Shown piece by piece: positions 8,056-15,362 of a stretch of DNA of 20,995 bases. Under the pieces are notes generated by a model. That model saw only the letters and a list, made by a program, of their open reading frames with translations. It did no database searches and had not been told where the DNA came from. This DNA is from Halovenus sp. Its GTDB lineage: Archaea; Halobacteriota; Halobacteria; Halobacteriales; Haloarculaceae. The position numbers were made by a program, and so were the translations under genes. The number at the start of each line of letters is the position of its first letter. Position 1 is the stretch's first letter. The DNA lies in NCBI GenBank assembly GCA_028275145.1, contig JAQCNG010000057.1, positions 1-20,995 of the forward strand, given 5' to 3'.

Positions 8056-8090
8056 GATATCGATGCTGTCGGACTCAGATATCGATGCTG
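8056..8090. repeat. 22-bp period tandem duplication at the end of hsp20
   Basis: The 13-mer gatatcgatgctg occurs at 8056-8068 and again at 8078-8090, a period of 22 bases. The right copy encodes the last residues of Hsp20 (AGCATCGATATC = Ser-Ile-Asp-Ile, read on the minus strand). The left copy lies just beyond the stop codon, out of frame because 22 is not a multiple of 3. Confidence 0.75.
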
Positions 8091-8479
8091 GTGGAGTCGT
8101 TCGTGCGCTGGAACACCACCTCGAGCACGCCGTTGTTGTAGGTGGCGCTGGCGGAGTGTTCGTCGACGGGGGCAGGCAGGTCGATGCGCTCGCTGTAGCG
8201 CCGGTCACTCCCACTCGCGTCGAGGGTGAGCGTCGACCCGTCGCATTTGAGTTCGATGTTCTCCTTCTCGACGCCGGGGATGTCTGTGACCACACGCAAC
8301 TCGTCGTCTGTCTCGTGGATATCGAGGTGGATGTCGGTCTCCCCACGGTCGTCTCGGCCGGCGGAGGGGCCGACGCCGGAGCCGTGTTCGAGGTGAAACT
8401 CCGCGTTCCCGCCGAGCATCTCGTTCATCATCCGCTCGATCTCGTCGAAGAAATCGTCGAACGGGTCGTCATCTGCCAT
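8075..8479 (-). CDS. Hsp20 / alpha-crystallin small heat-shock protein
   Basis: A 134-residue ATP-independent chaperone that holds unfolding proteins. Residues 1-40 are the variable, acidic N-terminal arm (DDFFDEIERMMNEMLGG). Residues about 45-125 form the alpha-crystallin domain, with DIHLDIHETDDELRVVTDIP, then GVEKENIELKCDGSTLTLDA and finally YNNGVLEVVFQR, the usual GVLxV signature. The C-terminus ends SIDI, a short IxI motif that in this family docks into the neighbouring subunit during oligomer assembly. ATG 8479 is preferred over the 9-codon extension: a gtttttgac tract on the minus strand lies 23-30 bases upstream, giving a leaderless message. The gene is divergent from the zinc-ribbon gene. 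Its tail is duplicated beyond the stop codon (see the repeat entry). Confidence 0.95.
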   Translation of the reverse strand: MADDDPFDDFFDEIERMMNEMLGGNAEFHLEHGSGVGPSAGRDDRGETDIHLDIHETDDELRVVTDIPGVEKENIELKCDGSTLTLDASGSDRRYSERIDLPAPVDEHSASATYNNGVLEVVFQRTNDSTSIDI

Positions 8480-8616
8480 GTCTACACGTAGGTGCAGGCG
8501 AGTCAAAAACCTTCCGTGCCCCCGACCGGTTGACCGGTCGACAGAGCAGATACCGGCAGTCTCCGACCGTCGGACGGGACCGACGGCTTTTGTACCCGAC
8601 CCACCTATCGCCGGTT
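8480..8616. promoter_or_regulatory. Divergent promoter region with inverted repeats (hsp20 / zinc-ribbon gene)
   Basis: Left, gtcaaaaacc (8502-8511) is the TATA-like tract for hsp20 on the minus strand. Right, gcttttgtac (8586-8595) serves the gene starting at 8617. Between them are two inverted repeats: gaccgg-ttga-ccggtc at 8524-8539 and ccgtcgg-acggga-ccgacgg at 8567-8586. Both sit where a regulator could block or recruit transcription of the small heat-shock gene. Operator function is inference from position and symmetry. Confidence 0.45.
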
Positions 8617-9264
8617 ATGGACGAAACCGCCGAGCGGGTCGCGCTCGTCTGTCCGGCCTGCTCGCCGGACGAACAGACGGTTCAGGAGGTGCTGAACCCG
8701 CGGGGGACAGCGACGGTCCGATGCACGGAGTGTAGCCACGTACACAAAGCAGAGCTGCCGGAGACCCAGACCGTGACGCGCAACGTCGTCGTCTCGCAGG
8801 ACGGCGAGTCGTCTACCGCCACGGTCGAGGTTCCCGCCGGTGAGACACTCGCGGTCGGCGAGGAGTTCCTCGTCGAAACCGACGAGGCCATACTGACGGT
8901 CCGTATCACCAGTCTCGAGACGGGCGAGGGCCGGACCGAGGCGGCCGAGGGGTCCACCGTCGAGACAATCTGGACGCGGGCGGTGGGCAACGTCAGCGTC
9001 CGGGTGACAGCACACCCGAAGTCCGGCGAACACGACGAGACGCGGGGGCTCAAACTCCAGGTTCCCGGCGACTACGAGTTCGTCGTCGGCGGGAGCGACG
9101 ACCTCGCCGACGAGGAGTTCACCGTCGAGGGTATCTACCTCCGCGCGGACGCCCGCGGCTACGACCACGAGAAACTCGACTTCGACGGCGACCGGGCGGT
9201 GGCAAAGGATATCAAACGACTCTACGTCAGAGACGAGTCGACCAGCGCGTGGTCGGCGTGGTAG
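8617..9264 (+). CDS. Zinc-ribbon protein of the haloarchaeal HVO_0476 family
   Basis: A 215-residue acidic protein of unknown role. The N-terminus carries a four-cysteine zinc ribbon (Cys12-Pro-Ala-Cys15 and Cys36-Thr-Glu-Cys39). After it comes a beta-rich body (TVTRNVVVSQDGESSTATVE, then VPAGETLAVGEEFLVETDE) and an unusually regular C-terminal part ending KRLYVRDESTSAWSAW. The pattern resembles the euryarchaeal HVO_0476/COG1326 zinc-finger family, which may bind nucleic acid; this is from memory and not verified. ATG 8617 is chosen over the 8530 reading because the extension is basic and runs through the promoter. The gene ends one base before pcm begins, so the two are probably cotranscribed. 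Confidence 0.8.
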   Translation: MDETAERVALVCPACSPDEQTVQEVLNPRGTATVRCTECSHVHKAELPETQTVTRNVVVSQDGESSTATVEVPAGETLAVGEEFLVETDEAILTVRITSLETGEGRTEAAEGSTVETIWTRAVGNVSVRVTAHPKSGEHDETRGLKLQVPGDYEFVVGGSDDLADEEFTVEGIYLRADARGYDHEKLDFDGDRAVAKDIKRLYVRDESTSAWSAW

Positions 9265-9265
9265 C

Positions 9266-9880
9266 ATGGCTGGCCGGGAGCGTCTGGTCGACCGACTGAC
9301 AGCGCGCGAGGACCTCGACGGGGCGACCGAGGCGGCGATGCGGGCGGTCCCGCGTCACGCGTTCGTCCCGGAGTCCCGGCGGGACGCGGCGTACGACGAC
9401 CGGCCACTGCCGATCGGCCGTGGCCAGACAATCAGCGCGCCCCACATGGTCGCCATCATGACCGACCTGCTCTCGCTCTCTCCCGGCGGGCGGGTGCTCG
9501 AAATCGGCACCGGGTGTGGCTACCACGCTGCCGTCACCGCCGAGGTGGTCGGCGCGGCGGGCGTCTACACCGTCGAGTACCACGAAGACCTGGCCGAGCA
9601 GGCCCGCGAGCGCCTGGCGGCGACGGGGTACGGCGAGGTGTCGGTCCGGGCCGGCGACGGCCGCGAGGGCTGGCGCGAGCACGCCCCCTACGACCGGGCG
9701 TACCTGACCTGTGCCGCCTCCACGTTTCCGCCGGCCGTCGTCGACCAGGTGCGCCCGGGTGGCCTTTTACTCGCGCCGATCGGGAACGGTGGGCAGGTGC
9801 TCGTCAGGGCGAGCAAACGCGAGGACGGGTCGCTGAAACGCGAGCACCACGGACGGGTCCGGTTCGTCCCGATGCAATGA
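9266..9880 (+). CDS. pcm: Protein-L-isoaspartate O-methyltransferase
   Basis: Repairs age-damaged proteins by methylating L-isoaspartyl residues with S-adenosylmethionine. The 204-residue length is normal for the family. Visible signatures are VPRHAFVPESRRDAAYDDRP (28-47), the substrate loop GQTISAPHMVAIM (53-65) with Ser57, the SAM-binding motif VLEIGTGCGYHAAV (77-90), the acidic strand VYTVEYHEDLAEQAR and PPAVVDQVRPGGLLLAPIG toward the C-terminus. Start ATG 9266 lies one base after the stop of the zinc-ribbon gene, implying cotranscription. The combination with Hsp20 and the thermosome nearby is consistent with protein maintenance, but they are not one operon. Confidence 0.96.
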   Translation: MAGRERLVDRLTAREDLDGATEAAMRAVPRHAFVPESRRDAAYDDRPLPIGRGQTISAPHMVAIMTDLLSLSPGGRVLEIGTGCGYHAAVTAEVVGAAGVYTVEYHEDLAEQARERLAATGYGEVSVRAGDGREGWREHAPYDRAYLTCAASTFPPAVVDQVRPGGLLLAPIGNGGQVLVRASKREDGSLKREHHGRVRFVPMQ

Positions 9881-9923
9881 GAGACCGCAGTCGCTTTGAG
9901 TCTCCCCTTCGTAGGCATAAACG

Positions 9924-10865
9924 ATGACAGCGACCGCAAGCAGGCGGCGGGCGTGGGTGATGGCCGCCCGGCCACAGACGCTTCCGGCGGGTGCTGCCCC
10001 GGTGGTTGTCGGGGTCGGGCTGGCCGTCGCGGACGGCGTGCTTGCGCCCGGTCCCGCGCTCGCGGCACTGGTCGGGGCCTTGCTCATCCAGGTGGGGACG
10101 AACTTCGCAAACGACTACTACGACGCGATGAAGGGGACCGACACCGACGACCGGGAGGGGTTCACGCGCGTGACCGCGGGCGGCCTCATCGAACCCCGGC
10201 AGGTCAAACGGGCCACCATCGTCACGTTCGGACTGGCGGTGCTCGTGGGGAGCTATCTCGTCTACATCGGTGGACTCCCGATTGTGGTGGTCGGACTGTC
10301 GAGCATCGCCGCGGGCCTCCTCTACACCGGCGGGCCGTACCCCTACGGCTACTACGGACTGGGCGACCTGTTCGTGTTCGTCTACTTCGGTCTCGTCGCG
10401 GTCACCGGCACCTACTACGTGCAGGCGGTGACAGCGACCGGCGGCCCGTTCCCGCTGGAGGCTCCCCCGGGGACGGTACCCGTCGACTCGGTGCTGGCCG
10501 GCGTGGCGGTGGGCGCGCTCGCCACGGCCATCATCGTGGTCAACAACATCCGCGACCGGGAGAGTGACCGGCAGACGGGCAAGCACACGCTCGCGGTGTT
10601 GCTCGGCTACCGGCTCTCCCGTGTGGAGTATCTGGGGTTGCTCGCGCTGGCGTACGCGGTGCCGCCGGTGTTCTGGCTCCGGACCGACAGTCCGGCCGTG
10701 CTCGCGCCGTTGCTGACGCTGCCGCTGGCCGCGCTCGTCGCCCGGACGGTACTCACCAGAACAGACGGTGCGGCGCTCAACCCTGCGCTCGAACGGACCG
10801 GACAGCTGCTCGCACTGTACGCACTGCTTTTCGCACTGGGACTGGCCGTCCCGGGGGTGGTGTGA
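9924..10865 (+). CDS. menA: 1,4-dihydroxy-2-naphthoate polyprenyltransferase (UbiA family)
   Basis: Membrane enzyme that attaches the isoprenoid tail to dihydroxynaphthoate in menaquinone synthesis. The 313 residues contain about eight or nine hydrophobic segments. The two Asp-rich diphosphate/magnesium motifs of the UbiA superfamily are [14 protein letters not shown] (63-76) and [14 protein letters not shown] (207-220). Between them [15 protein letters not shown] (about 134-148) is typical of MenA. ATG 9924 follows a ctttgag tract by about 25 bases. The stop TGA at 10863-10865 overlaps the menC start, placing it first in a menA-menC-menE operon. Confidence 0.95.
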   Translation: MTATASRRRAWVMAARPQTLPAGAAPVVVGVGLAVADGVLAPGPALAALVGALLIQVGTNFANDYYDAMKGTDTDDREGFTRVTAGGLIEPRQVKRATIVTFGLAVLVGSYLVYIGGLPIVVVGLSSIAAGLLYTGGPYPYGYYGLGDLFVFVYFGLVAVTGTYYVQAVTATGGPFPLEAPPGTVPVDSVLAGVAVGALATAIIVVNNIRDRESDRQTGKHTLAVLLGYRLSRVEYLGLLALAYAVPPVFWLRTDSPAVLAPLLTLPLAALVARTVLTRTDGAALNPALERTGQLLALYALLFALGLAVPGVV

Positions 10866-11920
10866 TGCGGGTCGAACCGTTCACCGTGGAACTGGACCCG
10901 CCGCTGGGGACCGCCCGCGAGACGATGCGCGAGCGCGACGGCTTTCTGGTGCGTATCGAGTACGACGGTCACGAGGGTATCGGCGAGGCGACGCCGCTGG
11001 TCGGCTGGACGGAGTCGTACGAGGAGTGTCGGGACGCGCTGGACCGGGCGGCCGACGTCGCGGAGGAACTCGACTGGGGGGTTGCGCTCGCACGACTCGA
11101 CACGCCGGCGGCCCGCCACGGCATCGCGCTCGCGCTGGCCGTGGCCCGTGCACGGGCCGGCGAGGAGCCGCTGTACCGCACGCTCGGTCCGGTTCCCGCC
11201 GACACCGGCGCGGAACAGCACCCGGAGCGGGTCGAGGGGGTTCCGGTCAACGCGACACTCGGGGCGGACGGAACACCGGAGGCCGTCGCCGGACGCGCCA
11301 GAGAGGCCGTCTCGGCGGGCTACCGGTGTCTCAAACTCAAGGTCGGCGGCCGCGGTGTGGAGGCGGACATTGAGCGGGTGCGGGCCGTCCGGAACGCAGT
11401 CGGTGAGGACGTCACGCTGCGGGTCGATGCGAACGGTGCGTGGACGCGCCCGGAGTCCCGGGAGGCCGTCGAGGCGCTGTCGGCGCTGGAGGTGGCCTAC
11501 GTCGAGCAACCGCTCTCGACGGCTGACCTCGACGCGACGGGTGACCTGCGCGACAGGGGTGTCGACATCGCGCTCGACGAGTCGCTGGCGGCCCACGACG
11601 TCGAGACTGTTCTCGGGGCCGAGGCGGCGGACGCGCTGGTGCTCAAGCCGATGGTGATCGGTGGCCCGGACCTGGCCGTCGAGGCCGCCCGCCGCTGCCG
11701 GGAGGCGGGCGTCGAACCGGTCGTCTCGACCACCGTCGACGCCGCCGTCGCCCGGAGTGGAGCCGTCCACGTGGCCGCCAGCATCCCCGACGTTGCCCCC
11801 TGTGGGCTGGCGACCGGTGACCGTGTCGTGCGGGACCTCGCGCCCGACCCTGCACCGGTCGCGAACGGCTCTGTCCGGGTGCCACAGACCGCTGGGCTCG
11901 GACTGTCAGAGGTGTTATGA
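10865..11920 (+). CDS. menC: o-Succinylbenzoate synthase (enolase superfamily)
   Basis: Dehydrates SHCHC to o-succinylbenzoate in menaquinone synthesis. The 351 residues show the enolase-superfamily layout: an N-terminal capping domain (EGIGEATPLVGWTES, 37-51) and a barrel with the catalytic KLK pair (Lys157, Lys159). The metal ligands are Asp188 (RVDANGAWT), Glu214 (YVEQPL) and Asp238 (ALDES), and Lys261 (LVLKPMVIGG) is the second catalytic lysine. All key residues are present. The ATG at 10865 shares one base with the menA stop; GTG 10862 is one codon earlier and also possible. The 3' end overlaps menE as ATGA. Related muconate/dipeptide-epimerase enzymes share the fold, but the menA/menE context decides the function. 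Confidence 0.95.
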   Translation: MRVEPFTVELDPPLGTARETMRERDGFLVRIEYDGHEGIGEATPLVGWTESYEECRDALDRAADVAEELDWGVALARLDTPAARHGIALALAVARARAGEEPLYRTLGPVPADTGAEQHPERVEGVPVNATLGADGTPEAVAGRAREAVSAGYRCLKLKVGGRGVEADIERVRAVRNAVGEDVTLRVDANGAWTRPESREAVEALSALEVAYVEQPLSTADLDATGDLRDRGVDIALDESLAAHDVETVLGAEAADALVLKPMVIGGPDLAVEAARRCREAGVEPVVSTTVDAAVARSGAVHVAASIPDVAPCGLATGDRVVRDLAPDPAPVANGSVRVPQTAGLGLSEVL

Positions 11921-13413
11921 GCCTCCTCGCGCGCCGGGCGGCCACCACACCCGACCGGACGGCGCTCGTCGACGCCGCCGACGGCCGGCGCTGGCGCTAC
12001 CGCGACCTCGATACACTCGTCGACCGTGCTGTCGACCGCCTCCGGGAGCGTGCCCCGGGGACAGAGCGTGTCGGGACAATCTTCCACCCCACCCCCGCGT
12101 TCGTCGTGACGTTCCACGCCGCACAGCGACTCGGCTGGACGGTCGTCGGGCTCGACAGTCGCAGCCCCGTGTCCGAACTCGAGACACACGTCGAACGGGC
12201 CGAAATCGACCACCTCGTTCACGGTCCCGACGTCGCGCTCCCGCCGGCGGTGGAGACCCCCGCCACCGCGGCGTCGGACCTAATCGAGCGCGGCGGACAC
12301 CACGCGGTCGGCGGGACTGCCGAAGGCGACGACCCGGCGGCGGTCACCGCCGGCGTGGACCGACCCGGTCTCCGTCCGGCGGACCCGGCAGAGACGGCGG
12401 TGATTCTGTTCACCTCGGGAACAACCGGGCGTCAAAAGGCGGTCCGGCTGACCTGGCGGAACCTGCACGCGAGCGCCGTGGCGTCGGCGTTCCGACTGGG
12501 CGTCTCCCCGGGGGACCGGTGGCTCTGCTGTCTCCCGGTGAACCACATGGGTGGGCTGGCCCCCGTCGTCAGAACCGCGCTGTACGGGACGACACTGGTG
12601 GTCCAGCGGGCGTTCGACGCAGAGGCCACCGCACACGTACTCGCGGAGCACGACGTAACCGGTGTCTCGCTGGTCCCGACGCAACTGCGCCGGTTGCTCG
12701 ACGCCGACGCGCCGCTCGGGGACCTGGAGACGGTGCTGGTCGGTGGTGCGCCCACACCGGAGCACCTGCTCGACCGCGCCCTGGCGGCAGACGCCCCGGT
12801 TGCCCCGACATACGGGCTGACAGAGGCCGCCTCGCAGGTCGCCACTGCCCGGCCGGCGACGGCGGCGGCATATCCGGGGACCGTCGGACAACCGCTGTAC
12901 GGCGTTCGCGTGACGGTCGTCGCGGACGGTGACCCGGTTCCGGCGGGCGAGCGTGGCGAACTCGTCGTCTCGGGGCCGACAGTCACACCGGGCTATCTCG
13001 ACCCCGAGCGGACGGCGGCGGCGTTTGGCGAGTGGGGACTCCACACCGGCGACATCGGCGTTCGCGACGAGGCGGGCCGGTTGCGGGTGCTCGGACGGCG
13101 CGACGACCTGGTGTCGACCGGCGGCGAACTCGTCGCGCCCGACGAGGTGGTCGAGACGCTGTGTGCTCATCCCGCGGTGGCCGAGGCCGCCGTCGTCGGC
13201 ATCGACGACGAGGAGTGGGGACAGCGCCTCGCCGCGCTGGTGGTCCCCGAGCGTGACCTCGACGTCTCGACCGTCGACGAGCACTGCCGTGACTCGCTCC
13301 CCGGCTACAGGTGCCCCCGGACGGTCGCGCTCGCCGACAGCATCCCGCGGACCCTCTCGGGCACCGTCGACCGCGAGGCCGTCCGGGACCGCCTCCGGAA
13401 TCGAGAGGGGTAG
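11917..13413 (+). CDS. menE: o-Succinylbenzoate-CoA ligase (AMP-forming)
   Basis: Activates o-succinylbenzoate with ATP and CoA before ring closure by MenB. The 498 residues show adenylate-forming motifs: the phosphate loop ILFTSGTTGRQKAV (163-176), the A5-type PTYGLTEAASQ, the hinge region LHTGDIGVRDEAGRLRVLGR and DDLVSTGGELVAPDEVVE. In the C-terminal A10 motif the usual SGKxxR reads SGTVDR (481-486). The lysine that normally drives adenylation is thus replaced by Thr483. The neighbouring motifs are intact, so this may be a lineage feature rather than decay. Start ATG 11917 overlaps menC by four bases. The last codons (VRDRLRNREG) lie in a 40-bp unit repeated immediately after the stop. Confidence 0.93.
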   Translation: MSLLARRAATTPDRTALVDAADGRRWRYRDLDTLVDRAVDRLRERAPGTERVGTIFHPTPAFVVTFHAAQRLGWTVVGLDSRSPVSELETHVERAEIDHLVHGPDVALPPAVETPATAASDLIERGGHHAVGGTAEGDDPAAVTAGVDRPGLRPADPAETAVILFTSGTTGRQKAVRLTWRNLHASAVASAFRLGVSPGDRWLCCLPVNHMGGLAPVVRTALYGTTLVVQRAFDAEATAHVLAEHDVTGVSLVPTQLRRLLDADAPLGDLETVLVGGAPTPEHLLDRALAADAPVAPTYGLTEAASQVATARPATAAAYPGTVGQPLYGVRVTVVADGDPVPAGERGELVVSGPTVTPGYLDPERTAAAFGEWGLHTGDIGVRDEAGRLRVLGRRDDLVSTGGELVAPDEVVETLCAHPAVAEAAVVGIDDEEWGQRLAALVVPERDLDVSTVDEHCRDSLPGYRCPRTVALADSIPRTLSGTVDREAVRDRLRNREG

Positions 13414-13460
13414 CGGGGGCGTCCGGGACCGCCTCGGGAACCGAGAGGGTGGCAGGGGCG
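13381..13460. repeat. 40-bp tandem duplication across the end of menE
   Basis: The block at 13381-13420 (gtccgggaccgcctccggaa and on) is repeated at 13421-13460 with about six differences over 40 positions. Copy 1 encodes the C-terminus and stop of MenE. Copy 2 is noncoding and out of frame, since 40 is not divisible by 3. The differences suggest the event is older than the near-perfect repeats elsewhere in the window. Confidence 0.8.
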
Positions 13461-13520
13461 GTAGCAACCGGCCGCCGGCCGTTCCGAAAGCCTCGTGACC
13501 CGTCAGCGTCATCTCCGGGT

Positions 13521-15095
13521 ATGGATGTCGGTCTCGTCGTGCTGGACGGGTGGGGGCTGAACTCGGACCCGGAGGCACGGGACGCGGTCGCAGCGGCGGA
13601 GACACCGAACTTCGACAGCCTCCGGCAGGCGGGCGCGTCTGCGACACTCCGGACGGACGGTCGACACGTCGGTCTCCCGCCGGGACAGATGGGCAACAGC
13701 GAGGTCGGCCACCTCACGATTGGTGCGGGCCGGGCCGTCACACAGGAGTCGGCACGCGTCACCGACGCAATCGCGCGCTGGCGGGGCGAGGAGAGCATCT
13801 TCGAGACACCCGAGGACCCCCCGCTCGACGAGAACCCGGCACTCGAGGCGGCTCTCGTACACGCCGACGAGACGGGTGGACGACTGCATCTGCTGGGGCT
13901 GGTCAGCGACGGCGGCGTTCACGCCTCGCAGGCGCACCTGCACGCACTCGTGACGCTCGCACGCGAGCGGGGGGTCGAGGCGGTCACCCACGCGTTCACC
14001 GACGGCCGGGACACGGCACCGACCGCCGCGGCGGAGTTTCTCGGGAATCTCCAGGCCCACGCAGAGAGCAAGGGGACCGGCCACGTGGCGACTGTCTCCG
14101 GGCGGTACTACGCGATGGACCGCGACGAGAACTGGGCGCGGACGGTCCGTGCCTACAGCAGCATCGTCGAGTGGGACTGTGCGCACACCGCACCGTCGGC
14201 GGTGACAGCGGTGGAGCGGGCATACGACCGCGGGGAGACCGACGAGTTCGTCGAACCGACCTGTGTCGAGGGTGGGCCGGCGCTCGCAGACGGGGACGCG
14301 GCGGTGTTCGTCAACTTCCGGGCCGACCGGGCCCGACAGTTGACGCGGATGCTCGCCGATATCGACCCGGTCTGGCCCGTCGAGACGGAGCCACCGTCGG
14401 TCCACCTGGTGACGATGACCGAGTACGACGAGGCGTTCGACCTGCCGGTGGCGTTTCCCTCCCGGGAGCCCGGTGCCACGCTCGGGTCGGTGCTCGCGGC
14501 GACGGGCCACAGCCAGTTACGACTCGCCGAAACCGAGAAGTACGCCCACGTCACCTACTTCCTGAACGGCGGCCGCGAGACGGCCTTCGGGGGCGAACAC
14601 CGCGAGATTGTTCCCAGCCCCGACGTGGCGACCTACGACCGACAGCCGGCGATGAGCGCGGAGGCGGTGACCGACGAGGCGCTTGCCCTGTTCGACGACG
14701 GCGAGGTGCTGGTGCTCAACTACGCGAACCCCGACATGGTCGGTCACACCGGCGACTTCGAGGCCGCTATCGCCGCGGTAGAGGCGGTCGACGAGCAGCT
14801 TGGGCGGCTGACCGCGGCCCTGCGGGACGCCGGCGCACACGCGGTTGTCATCGCCGACCACGGCAACGCCGAGGAGATGGGCACGCCGGAGCAGCCACAC
14901 ACCGCTCACACCACCAACCCGGTCCCGTTCGTCTACTGCTCGCCGGACGGCGACGACGGGGGCAGGCAGGCCAGCGACGGCGAACTCGCCGACATCGCAC
15001 CGACGATTCTCGCCCTGCTCGGTGTCGACAGACCCGCGGAGATGACCGGCCGGTCGCTGCTCGCTCCGCCCGGACCACCCCGTCCACAGGGCTGA
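13521..15095 (+). CDS. gpmI: 2,3-bisphosphoglycerate-independent phosphoglycerate mutase
   Basis: Interconverts 3- and 2-phosphoglycerate in glycolysis and gluconeogenesis. At 524 residues it is the long, bacterial-like, two-metal iPGM and not the short archaeal ApgM. Signatures: VVLDGWGLN (6-14, metal ligand Asp9), the phosphoserine site GQMGNSEVGHLTIGAG (Ser60), GLVSDGGVHASQAHLHAL, FTDGRDTAP, GRYYAMDRDENWARTVRAY, VNFRADRARQLTRML, EKYAHVTYFLNGG, NYANPDMVGHTGDFEAAI and the metal site ADHGNAEEM. The DGD-rich stretch near residue 480 and the Pro-rich tail are halophile-like. The start at 13521 gives a proper N-terminus; longer readings run back through menE. The 3' end is followed by a hairpin-rich spacer. 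Confidence 0.96.
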   Translation: MDVGLVVLDGWGLNSDPEARDAVAAAETPNFDSLRQAGASATLRTDGRHVGLPPGQMGNSEVGHLTIGAGRAVTQESARVTDAIARWRGEESIFETPEDPPLDENPALEAALVHADETGGRLHLLGLVSDGGVHASQAHLHALVTLARERGVEAVTHAFTDGRDTAPTAAAEFLGNLQAHAESKGTGHVATVSGRYYAMDRDENWARTVRAYSSIVEWDCAHTAPSAVTAVERAYDRGETDEFVEPTCVEGGPALADGDAAVFVNFRADRARQLTRMLADIDPVWPVETEPPSVHLVTMTEYDEAFDLPVAFPSREPGATLGSVLAATGHSQLRLAETEKYAHVTYFLNGGRETAFGGEHREIVPSPDVATYDRQPAMSAEAVTDEALALFDDGEVLVLNYANPDMVGHTGDFEAAIAAVEAVDEQLGRLTAALRDAGAHAVVIADHGNAEEMGTPEQPHTAHTTNPVPFVYCSPDGDDGGRQASDGELADIAPTILALLGVDRPAEMTGRSLLAPPGPPRPQG

Positions 15096-15120
15096 TAGCT
15101 CCCGCCGGCGACCGGTCTCT

Positions 15121-15344
15121 CTGTATTTTACAGGCGGCACAAGGCGAATGCCACGGGGTCGTTCGGAAATCTCCGATTTCCGTGATGAACGTTGGACACC
15201 GTCCAACGAACTTGCGAGCGGGCAATGCCCGCGAGCAACTGACGAGAGACGAAGTCTCTCGAACCACTCGACCCCGAGGCAGTTCACCACAGGTGGGCCG
15301 TGTGGCTCCGATACCCGCGAGGTTCGCGCAGTTTTTTGTGCGCG
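15121..15344 (+). repeat. Array of tri-loop hairpins in the gpmI-truA spacer (possible MITE or transposon RNA remnant)
   Basis: Successive perfect inverted repeats, all with three-base loops: ctgta/tacag at 15121-15133; cggaaatc-tcc-gatttccg at 15164-15182; cgttggac-acc-gtccaacg at 15190-15208; gcgggc-aat-gcccgc at 15218-15232, extended outward by ttgc/gcaa across a tandem GA/GA step (15212-15238); and cgagagac-gaa-gtctctcg at 15243-15261. A further pair, cgcgca/tgcgcg (15325-15330 with 15339-15344), encloses a T-run. The flank ccccgaggcagttcacc near 15272-15288 recalls the hairpin/TTCAC ends of haloarchaeal IS200/IS605-type elements, but no transposase sequence is present. Structure is seen directly; identity is a guess. 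Confidence 0.55.
15331..15338 (+). promoter_or_regulatory. TATA-like T-tract for truA
   Basis: The sequence gttttttg lies about 28 bases before the GTG at 15363 and sits in the loop of the cgcgca/tgcgcg inverted repeat. It can serve as a TATA element for a leaderless truA message; it could alternatively be a T-rich terminator for the upstream unit. Confidence 0.4.
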
Positions 15345-15362
15345 GAGTAACGAGATAGCGAC

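Noticed and set aside
13311..13520. Longer N-terminus for the phosphoglycerate mutase
   Set aside because: It would overlap menE in another frame and add basic sequence not found in the family; ATG 13521 gives the normal start.
15164..15261. CRISPR array in the hairpin region
   Set aside because: The stems differ from one another in sequence; there is no repeated direct repeat or uniform spacer.
15139..15358. Protein-coding reading of the gpmI-truA spacer
   Set aside because: Open frames there lack start sites, acidic composition and any known domain; the dominant signal is inverted repeats.
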